DNA from: Pomacea canaliculata
Taxonomy: Eukaryota > Mollusca > Gastropoda > Architaenioglossa > Ampullariidae
DNA: 64,000 nucleotides
Reading direction: 5' to 3'
Assembly (NCBI RefSeq): GCF_003073045.1
Contig: NC_037603.1
Coordinates: 12,964,192-13,028,191, forward strand
Shown here: one piece after another, positions 1 to 13,600 of the stretch
Numbering within the stretch: the first letter of the stretch is position 1
Layout: every line of letters begins with the position of its first letter
Made by a program: the position numbers and the translations under genes
Notes under the pieces: generated by a model
Database searches by the model: none
Seen by the model: the letters and a program-made list of their open reading frames with translations, nothing else
Told to the model about the DNA's origin: nothing

Positions 1-779
1 AAGGTTATTTCCCTTTACGTTTCTCGCAGCATAATTATTAAAATATTTATTTACTAACTTTTAAACAAATCTTTCTACAATGAGCCTCAAGCAAATATCG
101 ATAGCTTTATACTGAGCAAAATCGTTAAAAAGTCGTTTAAATAAAAAAATAAGCTCAAACATTCATTTTAAGGAATATTTCGACTTTTTGAGAAGTTCCC
201 GTTATTTGATTATCAAATTCTTCTTTCTTGTACAGCTTTTTATACACTACAACTCTACAATTTATTTATTTTTTATGTCTTAATTTTGTGAAGTCTCTTC
301 TTCTTCAACTTCCTTGTTTTTCTTCCCCAAGTTTCTTTTATTAGTCTGGTGTAAATATTTTTGTATACGGTTGTCAGGTGACTTGGAACAATAATCATTC
401 TGGACATGTCCTTTTCCTGACTTTTTAAACATCTGGAAATAGATCTTCTTGATGGTTTGTGTGTTTCCTTGGCAGTGTGTCTGTATACAGATGGCAATGT
501 GTCCGTTTGTCTTTATGTGCGTGGATGAATTTTTTTAACGTAAATGTTCAGTCAGGTGTGACCACCCACCGATCAACACACACACACATACACAGTGTTT
601 TGATATAAAATAAAGAGAGGTTCGCAAGCGGCTGACAACACCTCACATTTTTCGAAATTTTGTATCCAGCTCGCTCCGCTCCAGGATTTTTATTTCGGTT
701 AACCATATCACGAACTATATTTTCTTTCTGTAAGCCCTTGCACCGAACATGACGCGAAAGAGACATGGTGACGGACATA

Positions 780-869
780 TGATGTCATTTTAGTGTCTGA
801 TGTCATTTTACCATCTAATGTCATTTTAGTGTCTGATGTCATTTTACCATCTGATGTCATTTCTGTGTG
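780..869. repeat. 18-bp tandem array, five copies, with a TGATGTCAT core
   Basis: Five consecutive 18-bp units start at 780, 798, 816, 834 and 852. Units alternate between TGATGTCATTTTAGTGTC and TGATGTCATTTTACCATC, so the higher-order period is 36 bp. The third copy reads TAATGTCAT and the fifth has a diverged tail. The core is one base from a CRE/ATF site (TGACGTCA). It may be an ordinary minisatellite; regulatory function is speculation. Confidence 0.85.
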
Positions 870-1037
870 AGGTCACAAGTAGCTGGAGTATTTGAAGAGT
901 AGGAACAAAACTTAATTAAAAGAACAGAACTAGTGCGTTGTCTCCCTTAGGATGGATCATACTTTCACAAGCACGTCCACATTAATATTTGATAGACCCA
1001 CTCCCATAATTATTTGTGAGTGGTAGGTATACTCTAC

Positions 1038-1040
<3 letters not shown>

Positions 1041-1108
<68 letters not shown>
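1041..1108. repeat. (TG)34 microsatellite
   Basis: An uninterrupted run of about 34 TG dinucleotides is followed by a short AT-rich tract. Confidence 0.97.
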
Positions 1109-1109
<1 letters not shown>

Positions 1110-4100
1110 ATATATACATATATAGAGAGAGTGCGAACTTCATAAAAAAAATTGTAACACGTGATTAAATCTCTACTTTGTCTTGTGCTTCACCCTCTCT
1201 TTCTCTCTATGTCTCTGCTTCTCTGTCTCTCTCGCGCCATGCCTGTATACTTTCTTCTTTTTATCTTGTCTTTATCACTGTTATTGTTTTTTTTTTATCT
1301 ATCTGTAACTCTCGGGTTTCTTTTATACCTCCTAAGCATCAATAGCACCGATTGATCCATTGTCTCATCAATTTTTCTATCAGCCAGAGAAGAGAGAGAG
1401 AAAGAAACAAAAAGAAATGGATATACAACATCCAGGTGATAACATATTCTTATTTATTGCGTCCTAGACAGCAAAGACTGCACAAAGATGGCAAGATATT
1501 GTCAGAATAATCAGAGCCCACGAACTGACGATGACTGATGATTTTGCATTAAATTATTCATTGAAATAAAGGTTTGACAGATTGCAGTCTATTTTACAGT
1601 GCCTTCCTTACTGCACGACAACTATTTTGTGTCCCATACCTATGTGTATCATTGTATATATTTAATCTACACGCGACCAGCGATCTTTCAATGCCTGATT
1701 ATTTAAAATTCATCTTTCTATTTCATTAATGGACACGTGGCTGATGACGTCATTGAGCACTTTCCCAGTCAGCTAGAATATCGTTGTCATCCTGGTCATG
1801 TTGACCTCCACTGGTGACCTGCACCTGCTTATGACAAAAGACCTTTTTCCTCTCTTTTCATCTCCCCAGCGACTCATCCTCTTTGCCCCCGCCCAGACTT
1901 GACATACAGACCGAGGTCCCCATCCCTCTTACAAAAATCGCCTGTCACCATCGCTGCATGATTCTCTTCTTTTTCATCCTCGTAAGCTTCTCTCGCATCC
2001 ATAATGGGCAGCGTTCGATCCCCAGTGTTTCATGAACCCGTCTGAAAATAGATTGGATTGTCTCGAAAATGTCTTTGGGTTAGAAAGAGAGAGAATAGAG
2101 GTAGGGGGGGATTTTTAATTGAAACCGAAATCCTTGCAGCTTGAGGTCCAAGCTTTATGAGACTTTATGCTCCTTTTATAAATATAACGAATACATAGAA
2201 ATAATATCAGAACAAAATTAAATTAAGGTAGAATCAACAGAAAAAAAATGTCGGGATCCACTTACAGCCCAGAGCCAGACATGGCCCATGACTCTCTGGT
2301 TGCCTTGGTAACCATGGCTTGCATTCTTATGACCGTCTCTAGCGAATGTGCGTGCATACTAATTGCTGCTTGTGACAATGTATCTGTGACTCTCGATTGT
2401 GTGTATTGTCTATGTTGTCCGTGTATGTCTGCATAAACAGCTGTGTAACAACTTTCTTACTAATAATATCACCTACTCTGTTATATCTATAGCTCCTACA
2501 TTCTTCTAATATTTTCACACATTCCTGCAAACATCTTTACATCCACAAATTTTACAATATTTTTCTTCCCTTCTTTTTTGCATTGTCATCTATTGCTTGC
2601 TTGAATTATTGACGGATTGTTTTATTGATTGATTCAATCAGTAATTCGATAATTCATAAAGACACACCAGGGACCAATCTTGAATTAAAAAAATTCGCCA
2701 GTTGTAACGGACAAACAAACAAAGAAAAATCACGTGCACTGCTCTTGCCAACATTTCTGTTTGAAGTTTGCAATGAGAGGGGTTGACTGTCTGAATAAAG
2801 TGTCACCAGCCACTGAAGTTACTCAAAGATTTATGTTTGTTTGTCTTGAGATCGCTGATTGGATCAATGGTATTAGGGGATCATGTGATCGATCAGGGTC
2901 CTTGAGCGGCTGACGACTGCATTTGAATTTTCTTCACGTCTGCAGTGTGTGAAGGAGGTGCCAGAATCCGGGAAGCAGGGAGGTGAGGGAAATGAGGATG
3001 GTGAAAGAGTGGATGCTAGAATAATAATAGGTAGGAAGTATTCGGCTTACTCAAGGTAGTCTGCAAAAGAAGAGAGAAAGCAGGATAATTATCGTTCCGT
3101 CTTTTTCTTTTATTTTGTCTACCTTTATTTCTCTCTTTCTTTCATTTGTCTGCCATTCTCTATTTCCTTTTTATAATTTTTATTTTGTAATTATATATAT
3201 ATATTCCTTTTTATACATTGATTTAATATGTCTTTTATTGGAATTTTTTTTTCTTTATACTCTTTTGTATTTTTTCTTTCTTTTTTCTTGTTTCTTTGTT
3301 TATAATGTCTTGTATTTTTTTTAACATTTTTCTTTCCTGTTTTCTTTTATCTTTTCTCTTTTCTGTCTTTGGTCGACTCTATCGGATCCTTGCTCCTGCT
3401 TTAACTGTCCGATCTAAGACGAATAATGTAAGATATCAGTGCAGTAAAGAATAATTTCCACTGGCACCCTACACCCGCGTTACCCCGATATCTCCTCGCG
3501 CATTAACGTTTTTAAGGCACGAAACGTCATTCAAGCGAAAATTTCTTTGTCATGCATTATTCATGCGAACACATAAAATAAATTGTGCGTAAAAAATTGA
3601 GTGAAAAATAGGACGCACGTGCAAGCAAAACACACACACACGCGTGCAAAAGTGGAGGGTAAGAGTACTGAAGAACGACTAAAAGATAGTGTTTGGTTGG
3701 TCACGAGTGTTTGTCTGCTTGCATGCATGACTCTCACACTTACGTACGTACCCTCCCCACCCACGTTCGTCCCCCCACCCTGAATCCCTGAGCGCAAAAT
3801 TCAATATGGCGGACCTTTCCTAGCTGACCTAGCCATTTCCGATCTATTTTCTAAAACCCATTATCGCCAGCATCAGGGGCGGTTCCTCAGGGACTCGGGC
3901 CGCAGCGAGCTTCTCGTGGCGGAAAGTAGCGGGAGGATGAAGGAACTGCACATACGTCACCTCCATCCTCTACCCACTCCCTCCTCCCTCTTCATCCTTC
4001 CTGACAGTCACAACCCCCCTTCTTTCTCTCTCTCTGTTTCTTTATCCCTCGACGCTCAGCTCTGCCAGTGAATAGCGGAGGCAGCTTATCTTCCCTCTCT

Positions 4101-6960
4101 GGATACAAGCAGTCACAGCCTCTCCTCTTCCTCTTTCGCTTCATCTTCCTCTGGGACTGGAAAACCTTTGTGAAGCGAGGGTCAGGCAACATGCTGCTAG
4201 ACCTTGTGAATATTGCACGAGCGCTGGGACACTGGTGGACACCAGCACTACACGACTTGCTCCAAAAGAAAAACACAACAAGAATGAAGGCAGGAAACGT
4301 TGGGAGGGGGAGATGAAGGGGTGGTAGTGGGTGCAGGGTGAGCATGGATGAGGTGTCAGTCAGTGCACGGTGGTTATTAATATCTGTCACATCATACCCG
4401 GGGTCCATCCTTCCTCTCCTCCCATGTCCCCTAACCTTGTGACCCTCCCCCCTGTCACATGTTCTCATATTCGTCTCCAAATTCAACCACCTGTGTTCGT
4501 CACCCAGTGTTCCCTTCTGACTATAGACATTCTTTCGTCTGATTTTCTGGGCTTTGGAATTTTTTTAAGCGTCAGTTATGAAAGTGCTTAGTGTGACAGG
4601 ATCATCATCATTATCAAAGGTAAAGGTGTTTGGGGTTATTTTTGACATTGAAGAAAAAGTTTTATATTAAAACCCGAACCATAAGAAAAATCCGGGATTT
4701 ATTTTGGGTAAGTATGTAAGGTAGAGTTGATTGGTTGTTTGATTTTTATTACTTTGACATGGTTTCAGCAAGATGTGACGAAGAGACAGACAAGAGTCTG
4801 AACTGATAAACATATTTGGGTAGACAAATATAGTCTAGTAAACTTCAGACTAATAGCTTTGAGGGAGAGAATGCCCGAGCATCACAGAAACCACAGTATG
4901 TAAAGTTTCTTCTACCATTATCTTTCTTGTTTATTGTGAATAAAGTGTGTTGTTATATTATAGTTTTGGCGTTATGTATTTTTTGTTTTTTGGGGCTTTT
5001 TTTCGGTTTTTTTTTTCTTTTGTTTTGTTTTTTGTTTCACATGGGTTTGGGAACTACGGGCACTCATCTACATACTTAAGGACATTCATGCATAGATGTA
5101 TGAAGATAGACATGCAGACACACAGATTTGATTTGTTCATTGATTTTCTCGGCCACGTACCGTTTTCCGGCGAGAGATGTAAGTAAAGTATAGTCATGGT
5201 CACCGGTGGCGCGAGATAATGTAATTCTATTTTCAGAAAAGTGTTCTGTCGACCATGAAATTGCTGGCAAACTACAAACAGTCCATTAACGCAAACAATA
5301 TACAATGAAAATCTCTTTTGTTTTGTTTGTTGTTGTTGTTGTTGTTTTTGTTCTCCATGAGCATGAGCAGATAACCGCGTCGCAATACCACTGGGTCAGA
5401 CAAGTGCAGCAAAAGAAAATATTTGGGGGCAGAATATCACAGAATTGCACAGTTCCGCTTATTTCATCTAGTAATGGTTACTCCCTTGCTGCGATCTCTC
5501 TTTTTTTTAATTCTACACTCAATCACCTGCCTTCCCATGCAACCCCTTCCACAAAACAAACAAACAAAAACACACAACAAAAAAGCCAAGGTTCGTGTGA
5601 CACACACAGCGCGGTCGCTCGCCTAGAGCGTCATCAAATTCTCGTCACAAGGATGGCGTGGCCACTCACGTGAAAAACCGTTGACTAGGAAGTCACGTGC
5701 TTTCCCTCCTCTCCCCCAACCTACCTCCTCCCCATCCCTTCAAACTCCAACACACACACACACAACCGCTCTTCGCGCTCCTGACTGTCTGGCGAGGGAT
5801 GCTGGCATGAGTTTCAGGTATCTGGACATGAAGAAGTGATTGACTCCCTGCTTCGCGGAGCAACTGCCTCTGGAACTGATGTTGATGCGCATGACTTCCT
5901 AGAAGATGGGTCTAGTTCCTCTTTCTCTCCCTCGTCGTCGCCTTGTAAGATAATTTTTACGTGTCATCACCTGTTAATTTAACCACGACCAAAAAAAAAA
6001 AAAAAACTGAACGATCAAATACCACCGACTCAATGTCCTCCCCCTCCATTAGTCATTGTTGCTATCGTAACCAATTGTTATTTTTCCAGACGTATTTATC
6101 AATAATTTAGGATTGGTGCTGTAGGTAGGCAGGTTGTACTTTGATGTTTGCTATGGCTTTACCAGCATGTGACTTTTTATTCGGAGAAATTTGTCCTGTT
6201 GGTGTCCAGACCCAGCTATCAACGACTGTGGTCCTGCTGCTGATGAACGAGGTTAGTATCGACTGGTGTGTGAACATTGTTATCTGAGGTGCTTTTGCTT
6301 GTCAGGAAATTGCATTCCAATTCATTTATCTTGTCAATATGTAGATAGAGATTTCAACTCGTTGTTGGCCTGCTGGTTGTGAATAAGGTTAGTATGAAAG
6401 AGAGGCTTGATCTTTGATGTCTGATCGGGCTTCGCTTGCGAAGTCCTTAGTCACGTGTTGAGGGAAGAATACAATCCAATATGTATTACTTTCTGTTATT
6501 TGCATATTATTTTTCGTGATTCTCATCAGCAACAAGGATAAAGACTGATAAAGGATTAATATCACAATGGAGTGAGGCTTCCTTCCTGATCAAAGCTTTC
6601 GTCTTCAGTCGCGTGTCGTGTCTGTGCAGCAGGCGCGCGAAGACTACAGCAGGAAGTGACCCCTAGCTGGCGACGAGGTCAACAAAGGTTGCGGTCAGTG
6701 GTTTAATACCATCTTACATCACCGCTGCTCTTCGGTGACGGAGGTAGCAACTTTTCTCCGACTTGAAAGCCATCAGATGTTTCTCGCCGAGAAGGGGAGG
6801 CTGGCTTCCTCTGGGGAACTCAAACAGGATTACTGTTAGAGTGAATTCTGATTGTGACGTGGAATTAGCTGGAGATGCTCATGTCACAGCAGGAATAACA
6901 CAAAACATTTTCAGTTGGCGCTTTGTCACTTCTGAACCTGCTACTCTCCAAATGGAAAAA

Positions 6961-6969
6961 CTATAAAAG
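6961..6969 (+). promoter_or_regulatory. Candidate TATA box of the sulfotransferase gene
   Basis: The sequence CTATAAAAG lies about 165 bp upstream of the ATG at 7136 and is followed by GC-richer sequence. If it is used, transcription would start near 6990-7000 and give a 5' UTR of about 140 nt with no intron before the start codon. There is no transcript evidence. Confidence 0.4.
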
Positions 6970-7135
6970 CTCGCCATTGTGTGTGTGTGGCTCTGCTGCT
7001 CTGCGCGGTCACCGGCATCACTCCGCGGTGTGGTGAGGACGGTTGTGAATGTGAGACGACTGTCACAGAGAGATTCATGCATAACAACAACAAACAATAA
7101 TTGATACACAAGTTTCCACACGTCTGTGTGTAGCC

Positions 7136-7241
7136 ATGAGGCGACGGTCGTGGTACTGGTCGCGAGTGTGGGTTGCAGTTGTCGTGGTGGTGTTTGTGGT
7201 GTTGCTGAACAAATCGCTCAGGAGCGACGATATCGATGAAG
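7136..7241 (+). CDS. Sulfotransferase exon 1: type II signal anchor
   Basis: It encodes a short basic cytoplasmic tail, a Val-rich transmembrane segment and an acidic stem ending in DDIDE. A strong donor (gtgagt) follows directly, leaving phase 1. The start has an acceptable context (gccATGa). That it belongs to the downstream sulfotransferase exons rests on strand, position and topology. Confidence 0.65.
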
Positions 7242-7636
7242 GTGAGTAACTAGATGAGTGTGGGTGTGATTTTGTGTGTGGTGGTGGTATCTTGGTATCT
7301 TTCTCTATATTTTTTTCATTCTCTTTTACATCTGTCTTTCTTCTGAGCATTTTCCTAGACGGACTTGCAGTTTTCCAGTTGCATGGAAATTGTCTTCACT
7401 TAGTTTAATTTTTTCAGATTATTTTATCCATTTATTTTTATCTCAAAGTTAATAACAGACAAGATGGAAGGAAATGAACAATTAGTTTGCCCGCCATGTC
7501 TTTTCTTTTTCTTCTGAAACTGAGAAACATCTATGATGACACTTAGCAGACAAACTAGATTAACAACTACACATCTTTCTTATTCATTATCATCTTCTGA
7601 AATGTCGCTGTAGATTAACAATTACACATCCTTCTT

Positions 7637-7694
<58 letters not shown>

Positions 7695-10600
7695 GTCTCT
7701 CCTTCTTCTTTAATATCGTTGTTTTTGTCGTTGTTCCCTTCCCCCGCTCACCATTTTCCTGTCTCATAAATCTACTCGGTCGGCGGGTCGATGTGATCAC
7801 GAGAACAGCTTTAGCAGCTGTCCACCTCTCAATGTTTTCTCCAGCTCCTTGGGAGTTGCCACATGTCAAGCCTGTTTATTCGTGGGAGTTGTCTTCCCCT
7901 CCCTGTTCAGAGTTGTTTCCCCTTCCAATGTGTGTGTGTGGACGAGCGAGTGCATGTATTGTCTTTAAAGATGTTCCTGGCCAGTCGGTTTTTTTTTTCT
8001 TTTACAAATGTAGAGAGTGACATCTTATGTCAGATGTTTTTTAAAGAGGGATTTTTTTATGCCTGAGATAACCACTGTTCTCACGAATGCCTCAGGGGAC
8101 ATATTTATATGTGATTCATAGCTACAAACTGTAGTGGGAATAGTGTTTAAAGATTTACTACAGACTAGAAGCAAATCGGAAATCTTCAATGAACAAACGA
8201 GTTCAAAGTATTGTCTCCACATACCTCAAAAGTCTCGTTATTACGACCTCTGTATAGCTAGCAACTACCTCAGAGGTATCTCTATGCTGTCTCTACCAAC
8301 TATTCTTGTAAGAACTTCATCTCTCTACATCTTCCTTTACCAGTTTCCAGTTGGTCATCTTTTTTACTCACGGTGAATAAATAATATCTCAGAAACCGTG
8401 AATGATTAATTCCGATGTCCAAGGTAAAAAAAACCTTTAACGACTGACATTACAAAGAACTGGTTAAAAAATTTATTATGCCGTAGGCAGTGTATATTTG
8501 CAAAACAAAATCTGTGATGAATATTTTCAGAAACGCATTTTAATGTCAAATTACAATCAGTTAGGGGCAAAGGTGGGACTTTATGCTAATAGTCGTCTCC
8601 CAGGACATTAGACATTAGATACTTGTATGTCTCAAAGACTAAAATTATTCACTTACATCTAGGAGATAGCAATTTGTACTTATCTCAACCCAATCACTAG
8701 AAAATAGAAATTGCGCCCTAGTAGAACTTTAAATTCTAGGAACACTGAGGATTGGGTGGATCGTCAAATTCGTCTTCGCCAAGGCGACCCTGCACAGTTG
8801 GATAATTATCAAATCCTCGTGGAGACGCTGCAATAACCCAAGAAAGGACAAAGTCCTCTTCAGTGTGATCGAGCAAAATCGATCACAATAACCACGATCC
8901 CTTCCCCTTCCGAAGAGAGAGAGAAAGAAAAAAACTGCTTAAGTGGCAACAATAATGGGTGTGTACCAATGAGAGAATGAGAGGAAAAATATTCTAGCAG
9001 AAATCAATCGAGTGACGTTAAAGAAACAAACAAACAATAACAGGAAAGCAAAACTTCGTGACGTATTACCCGTCAGGAAAAACATTACCTCACGGCTCGG
9101 TGAACGAGCGACGGCCCCAAGAGGCGGTAGTGATGTCAGCGTCCTACAGGTCATCCGAGGGTCAGCAGTACCCTACGTAGACGTGGAGTGTATTTTGGGG
9201 TAGGAACGGTTAGTTAGAATGGTGGTGGTGGTGGGAGAGCAATGGAATGGAAAAAAATGTCACAAAACTAGGGTCAGCCTGCAGGTGAGGTCTTTAGCTC
9301 GACATCGTGTTAAGTCGTACGGTTTTTTTTTGTTTTTTTTTCACGATTTAACTTTCAGTTAATGGTTTGCTGGTGAAGACTTGGAAATATATCTTAAGTC
9401 ATTGTTGACAGGTAGACATTGAGACATGATAGTGAGACTTTGAATGTGGCCCAACCTAATATTATTATCATCTTCGTAACAGACTCACGTTAAACGTCCA
9501 GGACCTTCACATTCAGACACGGAGCATGTGGAAGAATATGTGAATATATATATATATAAACACGTCAGTATACATGAGTATATGTCTATGTTTAGATAAG
9601 TATGTGGTGTATGTATGAGTATATGTATGAAAATCTGGGAGTAGCTATGTATCGATATTCATGAGTGTATGTATATGGGACGATCGGTGTGTGTACATGG
9701 GAGTATATATATATATGTATGAACATAAGTATATGTGATTATCTAAGAATATGTTTGAGTACAATATTAGCTTCTTGTCCCACACAAACAATCTCACACT
9801 TCCTGTTGCTGTCAAAACTGACACATGTGGTCATCGCATGCCTGTGTCTGGTGCATCTGGAAGGGTAGACCTTCTTGCCATTATAAATCCGCCATGTACA
9901 GTCCCATGGGGCATTCACGCATGTCTTTAAAGCGGACTTAAAAACACACTTGTTCCTTAAATGCTTTTAGCAATGTCTTTCCTGTTACTGGGAATTTACA
10001 GTCGCACCTCGTTGTCCCGCCGCCATTAGTTTAACACAAATGTTCGGCAAGACTGCGAAGGCAACCATCGAGGTCAATCGTTGACAAGGGCCTACAATGT
10101 GGAAGTAAAGTGCTCAACATCTACTCCACAGACATTCTTTCATTGTGTCTCACACACAGAGAGACTCAGACAAACACAGACTTACACTTACACTCACACA
10201 CACACACACACAGACCTCACAGACATTCCGGAGCCATGGCACCGACAGTCTCATCACCTGTCCTAGTCAAGTCTTGTTGTACATTCCTCCCAAAGACTCG
10301 ATCTGCGAGCGGCTACAATCTCCCAGGTGATGGTCTGGCAATGCTTGCAGGGTATGGATGGGTGTGTGTGTGATGGAACTGGGGTACACCCTCCCCAGTC
10401 TCACCCCACCCTCACATCCCCCGCTCCCCCAACTCGTGCGCGTGCGTGGACAGTGTGACACATCTGCTCCTGAGTTGTCGCTCCCTCAGGGCCTCGGTTC
10501 CATGAGGGCAGGACAGTCTTGCCGAAGATCGATTAAAATATCGTTGCTGGCATCGCTGATGTTTAAAAAAACCCGACCGACATTCAGCGCTGGACAAAAC

Positions 10601-13600
10601 TCTTGAAGAATAAGCGAGTTTTTTGGCGGTGAGTGAGTGAAATCAGCCGTGGGTTAATGAGTTTTAGCTCGCTAGCAGCATCGGCCCATCACTTCCATAC
10701 TATAAAGCAAGGCTGATTAATTCCGTCGCCGGCTGACTGCCTGCAGATAGGCTGATGGATTGGGCTGACGATAATAAAAAAGACAAAAAAATGGAATGTA
10801 AACTTGGGTGGCCAGTAGTTTTCGTTCTCGGAAAATAATGGACATGCGGTTTTGAGGGAGCATTCTTTCACTAAATCCTGTAGCGAAATAAAGATGGGTG
10901 GTCGTGTCTGTAGACTTATTTATTAGAACTCATGTTATAGCTTGATGTTGATGTTTCTGTCTAAATTATCTCGCGAACTGATGCGACTAACATACCTGTG
11001 TGTGAGAGAGAGAGAGAGGCTTGTGTTTCGGTGATACTGTGTGAAAGAGCAAGTGAAAGATACTGTGTGTGAAAGTGAATGTAGACATCAGAAAAGTAAA
11101 ATTTGAGACACTGTCTTCTTTTAAGAAAGAAAGACAAAAAGAAAAACGGAAACTGCCTTGCTTGCTCTTTGCTTCCTCAAACCACACTTGAAGCAGGAGG
11201 CCATGTCCTCAATTCACTCCTGTGTCCTGTCATAATGACTTTGGTTGCTTAGTAATGCCCAAGACAGCAAAGGCCGGAGGGAAAGAGGGAAGAGAAAGAG
11301 AGACCATAGGTTAGAAAGACAAGCAGTGAGGCTTTTTCCCTCCAGGAATGATAAAAACTGATTTTGTAGAACGAAGGTTCCTCGTGGAGGAGAGCTCAAT
11401 GAGCTGTGAACGAAAGGTTATATACGAATGGATAGAACGATTTACAAGAAAAATACGAAAGGTTGCATACGAGCGGCCAGTCTGATATACAAAAAAAAAA
11501 ATAAACATAAAAAACAACAGTTAACGGAAGATAATGTCGCAAACAGGATCGAATTACATAGATGAAGGTAAAAAAATTGAAGATCGAGCAGAAGAGTTGT
11601 TGAAATACGATAGCTTGTTCTTAGAGAAAGGAGTTTTGTGGCCGGACTTGAAAGTTTCAAACATAGACTCAGTTCAAAAAGAAAAGGACATAGCATTCCA
11701 AACGGTGAAGTCAGAGAAAGAAATGGAGCATCTGGTGAACCTCTCTCTTATGATCCTCTTGGAGGATGGTCGACGGCGCGGTGACGGAAGGAAGAACTGG
11801 TTAGTGAACATCAAAGACTGGACTTGTTCACTATCGCCCAACACAGGCGTGAACAGCAGACTTTTCATCTGCTGCTTCTTTAATAATAAATAATATAAGC
11901 ACGTTTATTATATAGCGCCTTTCTTCACTATCCGCTGGACTCAAGACTCTTGACATCCATAAAGACGAGGTTTAGGACCGACATCAAATGCACTTGCATA
12001 AACATGCATACAAAGAAGCATTCAGAGTGCAAAATAGAAATAAAGTTGATGAAGAGAGCAAGTCCTCCAACATCAAAAGTGGGCTCAAAGCCCCAGTCAC
12101 AAAAAAAATTAAAAGACTCATGGTCACTGGTCTCAAGACAAAGGAACCATTGCGTGCCAAAGATGGACACAATCAACACAGTTGATGCGGTCGGCAATGG
12201 AGTCCACTACATGAAATCTTTGATAAAAAGTTCTTCTTCAGAATGTATCTGAAAAGTTATCATGACACTTGTATGGAAGCTCAAAGCACAATTCCCGGTG
12301 CAGCAGCTCAACCTTTGCCGACAGAAACCTCGTTCCACCCAGACTACTCCCGTTAGAGCAAACGGTCATTGCAGGATCAGCCTCCCGGAGGAGCACGATG
12401 TCTGCTGTAACCGACTCGCCCCCAATGCACACCAAGCCTGATGTGACATCGCAACGATTCAGCTCTCCGGGAAAATGGCAGAAAAAGGACTCCGAGTATG
12501 AAAACCACAGTGACATCCACAAGTCTAGGCTACGACAAGATGGCGCAGACAGGGCAAGAGAAATAAATAAGATGCTGTGTTGTAAAAAGATGCGTGTGTG
12601 TGGTGATCAATTCTTACTACAACAACCTTTTAGGATTCAGTCATATTCTTCAACACCTAGTTTCGTGAAGTTTTAGAGTGCAACGATGTTTTTTTGATGT
12701 CAAAGACCTTCTTCCATTTCTTTTCTTTGCTACTATAATTGTTCTGCCAGTGGTTTTGTTATTATAATTTGACGGACTGTAGTACTTCCAGCAAAGTGAA
12801 AAAAATACATTTTTATTTTGTTTCGATTGTATGTGTGTGTGTGTTTATCATGACAAACCAGGCATTGAAGACACCAGTCAGTAAGTGATTAACAAACTTC
12901 AGCATGACTAGGTCTTTGTTGGCGATTGAATTACTTGTAAAGAGACTACCAAAATCAGAAAAAGGTTTTTCAAAAATTATTTGGAGGGAAACAGACCAAT
13001 TTAACAAATAAACACAAGTGCTTAATCAAATATTTACGAACCACATAATGGAGAATGTAATTGTCATCGTACGGCTCAGCGCCTGGAAACTTTGAAGAGT
13101 TTCTGCATGAATGGTGAGATCTAGGACATGCGCAGTAGATAGGTGTTGTCTGCGGGGAACAATGAGCACAACTGGACAACAGATGATCACAGAATGGACC
13201 AATGACAACAGATGATCACAAAATGGTCCAATGACAACAGATGTAAGTGTGCCATCAATGAAACACTCCCCCTCGCGACCAAAACTGATGAACATGGACC
13301 TACAAGGACCGACTAACCATCATTTAAAGAGAAAGAAATTAGCTAAATATTGTAAAACCTGTCAGATGTCATAATATAATAAAGTTTGAAATGCTTTCTA
13401 ATGAATATGTGTCAGTGTGTCCCCTAGTCCTCCCATCCCCTGTTTAAAAACCATCAACCGAGCCTCTGCACTCACAAATATCAAGACAAAAATGTTCACG
13501 AGTGTCGCATCGACAAGGGGAAAGGAAAAGGGGGATGGGGAGGGCAGTGGCCGGGGCCAGGCGTTGCACGACGTAAAAATAATCTTTCTTCAGCAACATC

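Larger units (their letters stand above)
1..6960. other. Gene-poor region upstream of the sulfotransferase gene
   Basis: I find no coding exon I can support on either strand. The stretch is AT-rich with local pyrimidine-rich blocks (1180-1300, 3100-3370, 4000-4060) and simple repeats, the clearest being the TG run and the 18-bp array listed separately. The longest open frames, around 3990-4490 on the minus strand, are compositionally biased, overlap an opposite open frame and resemble nothing I know. Confidence 0.5.

Noticed and set aside
2008-2024. GTTCGATCCCC, resembling a tRNA B box
   Set aside because: No A box or cloverleaf around it.
3992-4486. 164-codon open frame on the minus strand
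   Set aside because: Low-complexity basic/Pro/His composition, an overlapping open frame on the other strand, no recognisable domain and no splice context.
12269-12676. 135-codon open frame and an opposing one at 12238-12522
   Set aside because: No known similarity. Possibly remnants of an old repeat, but no transposase or RT motif could be seen.
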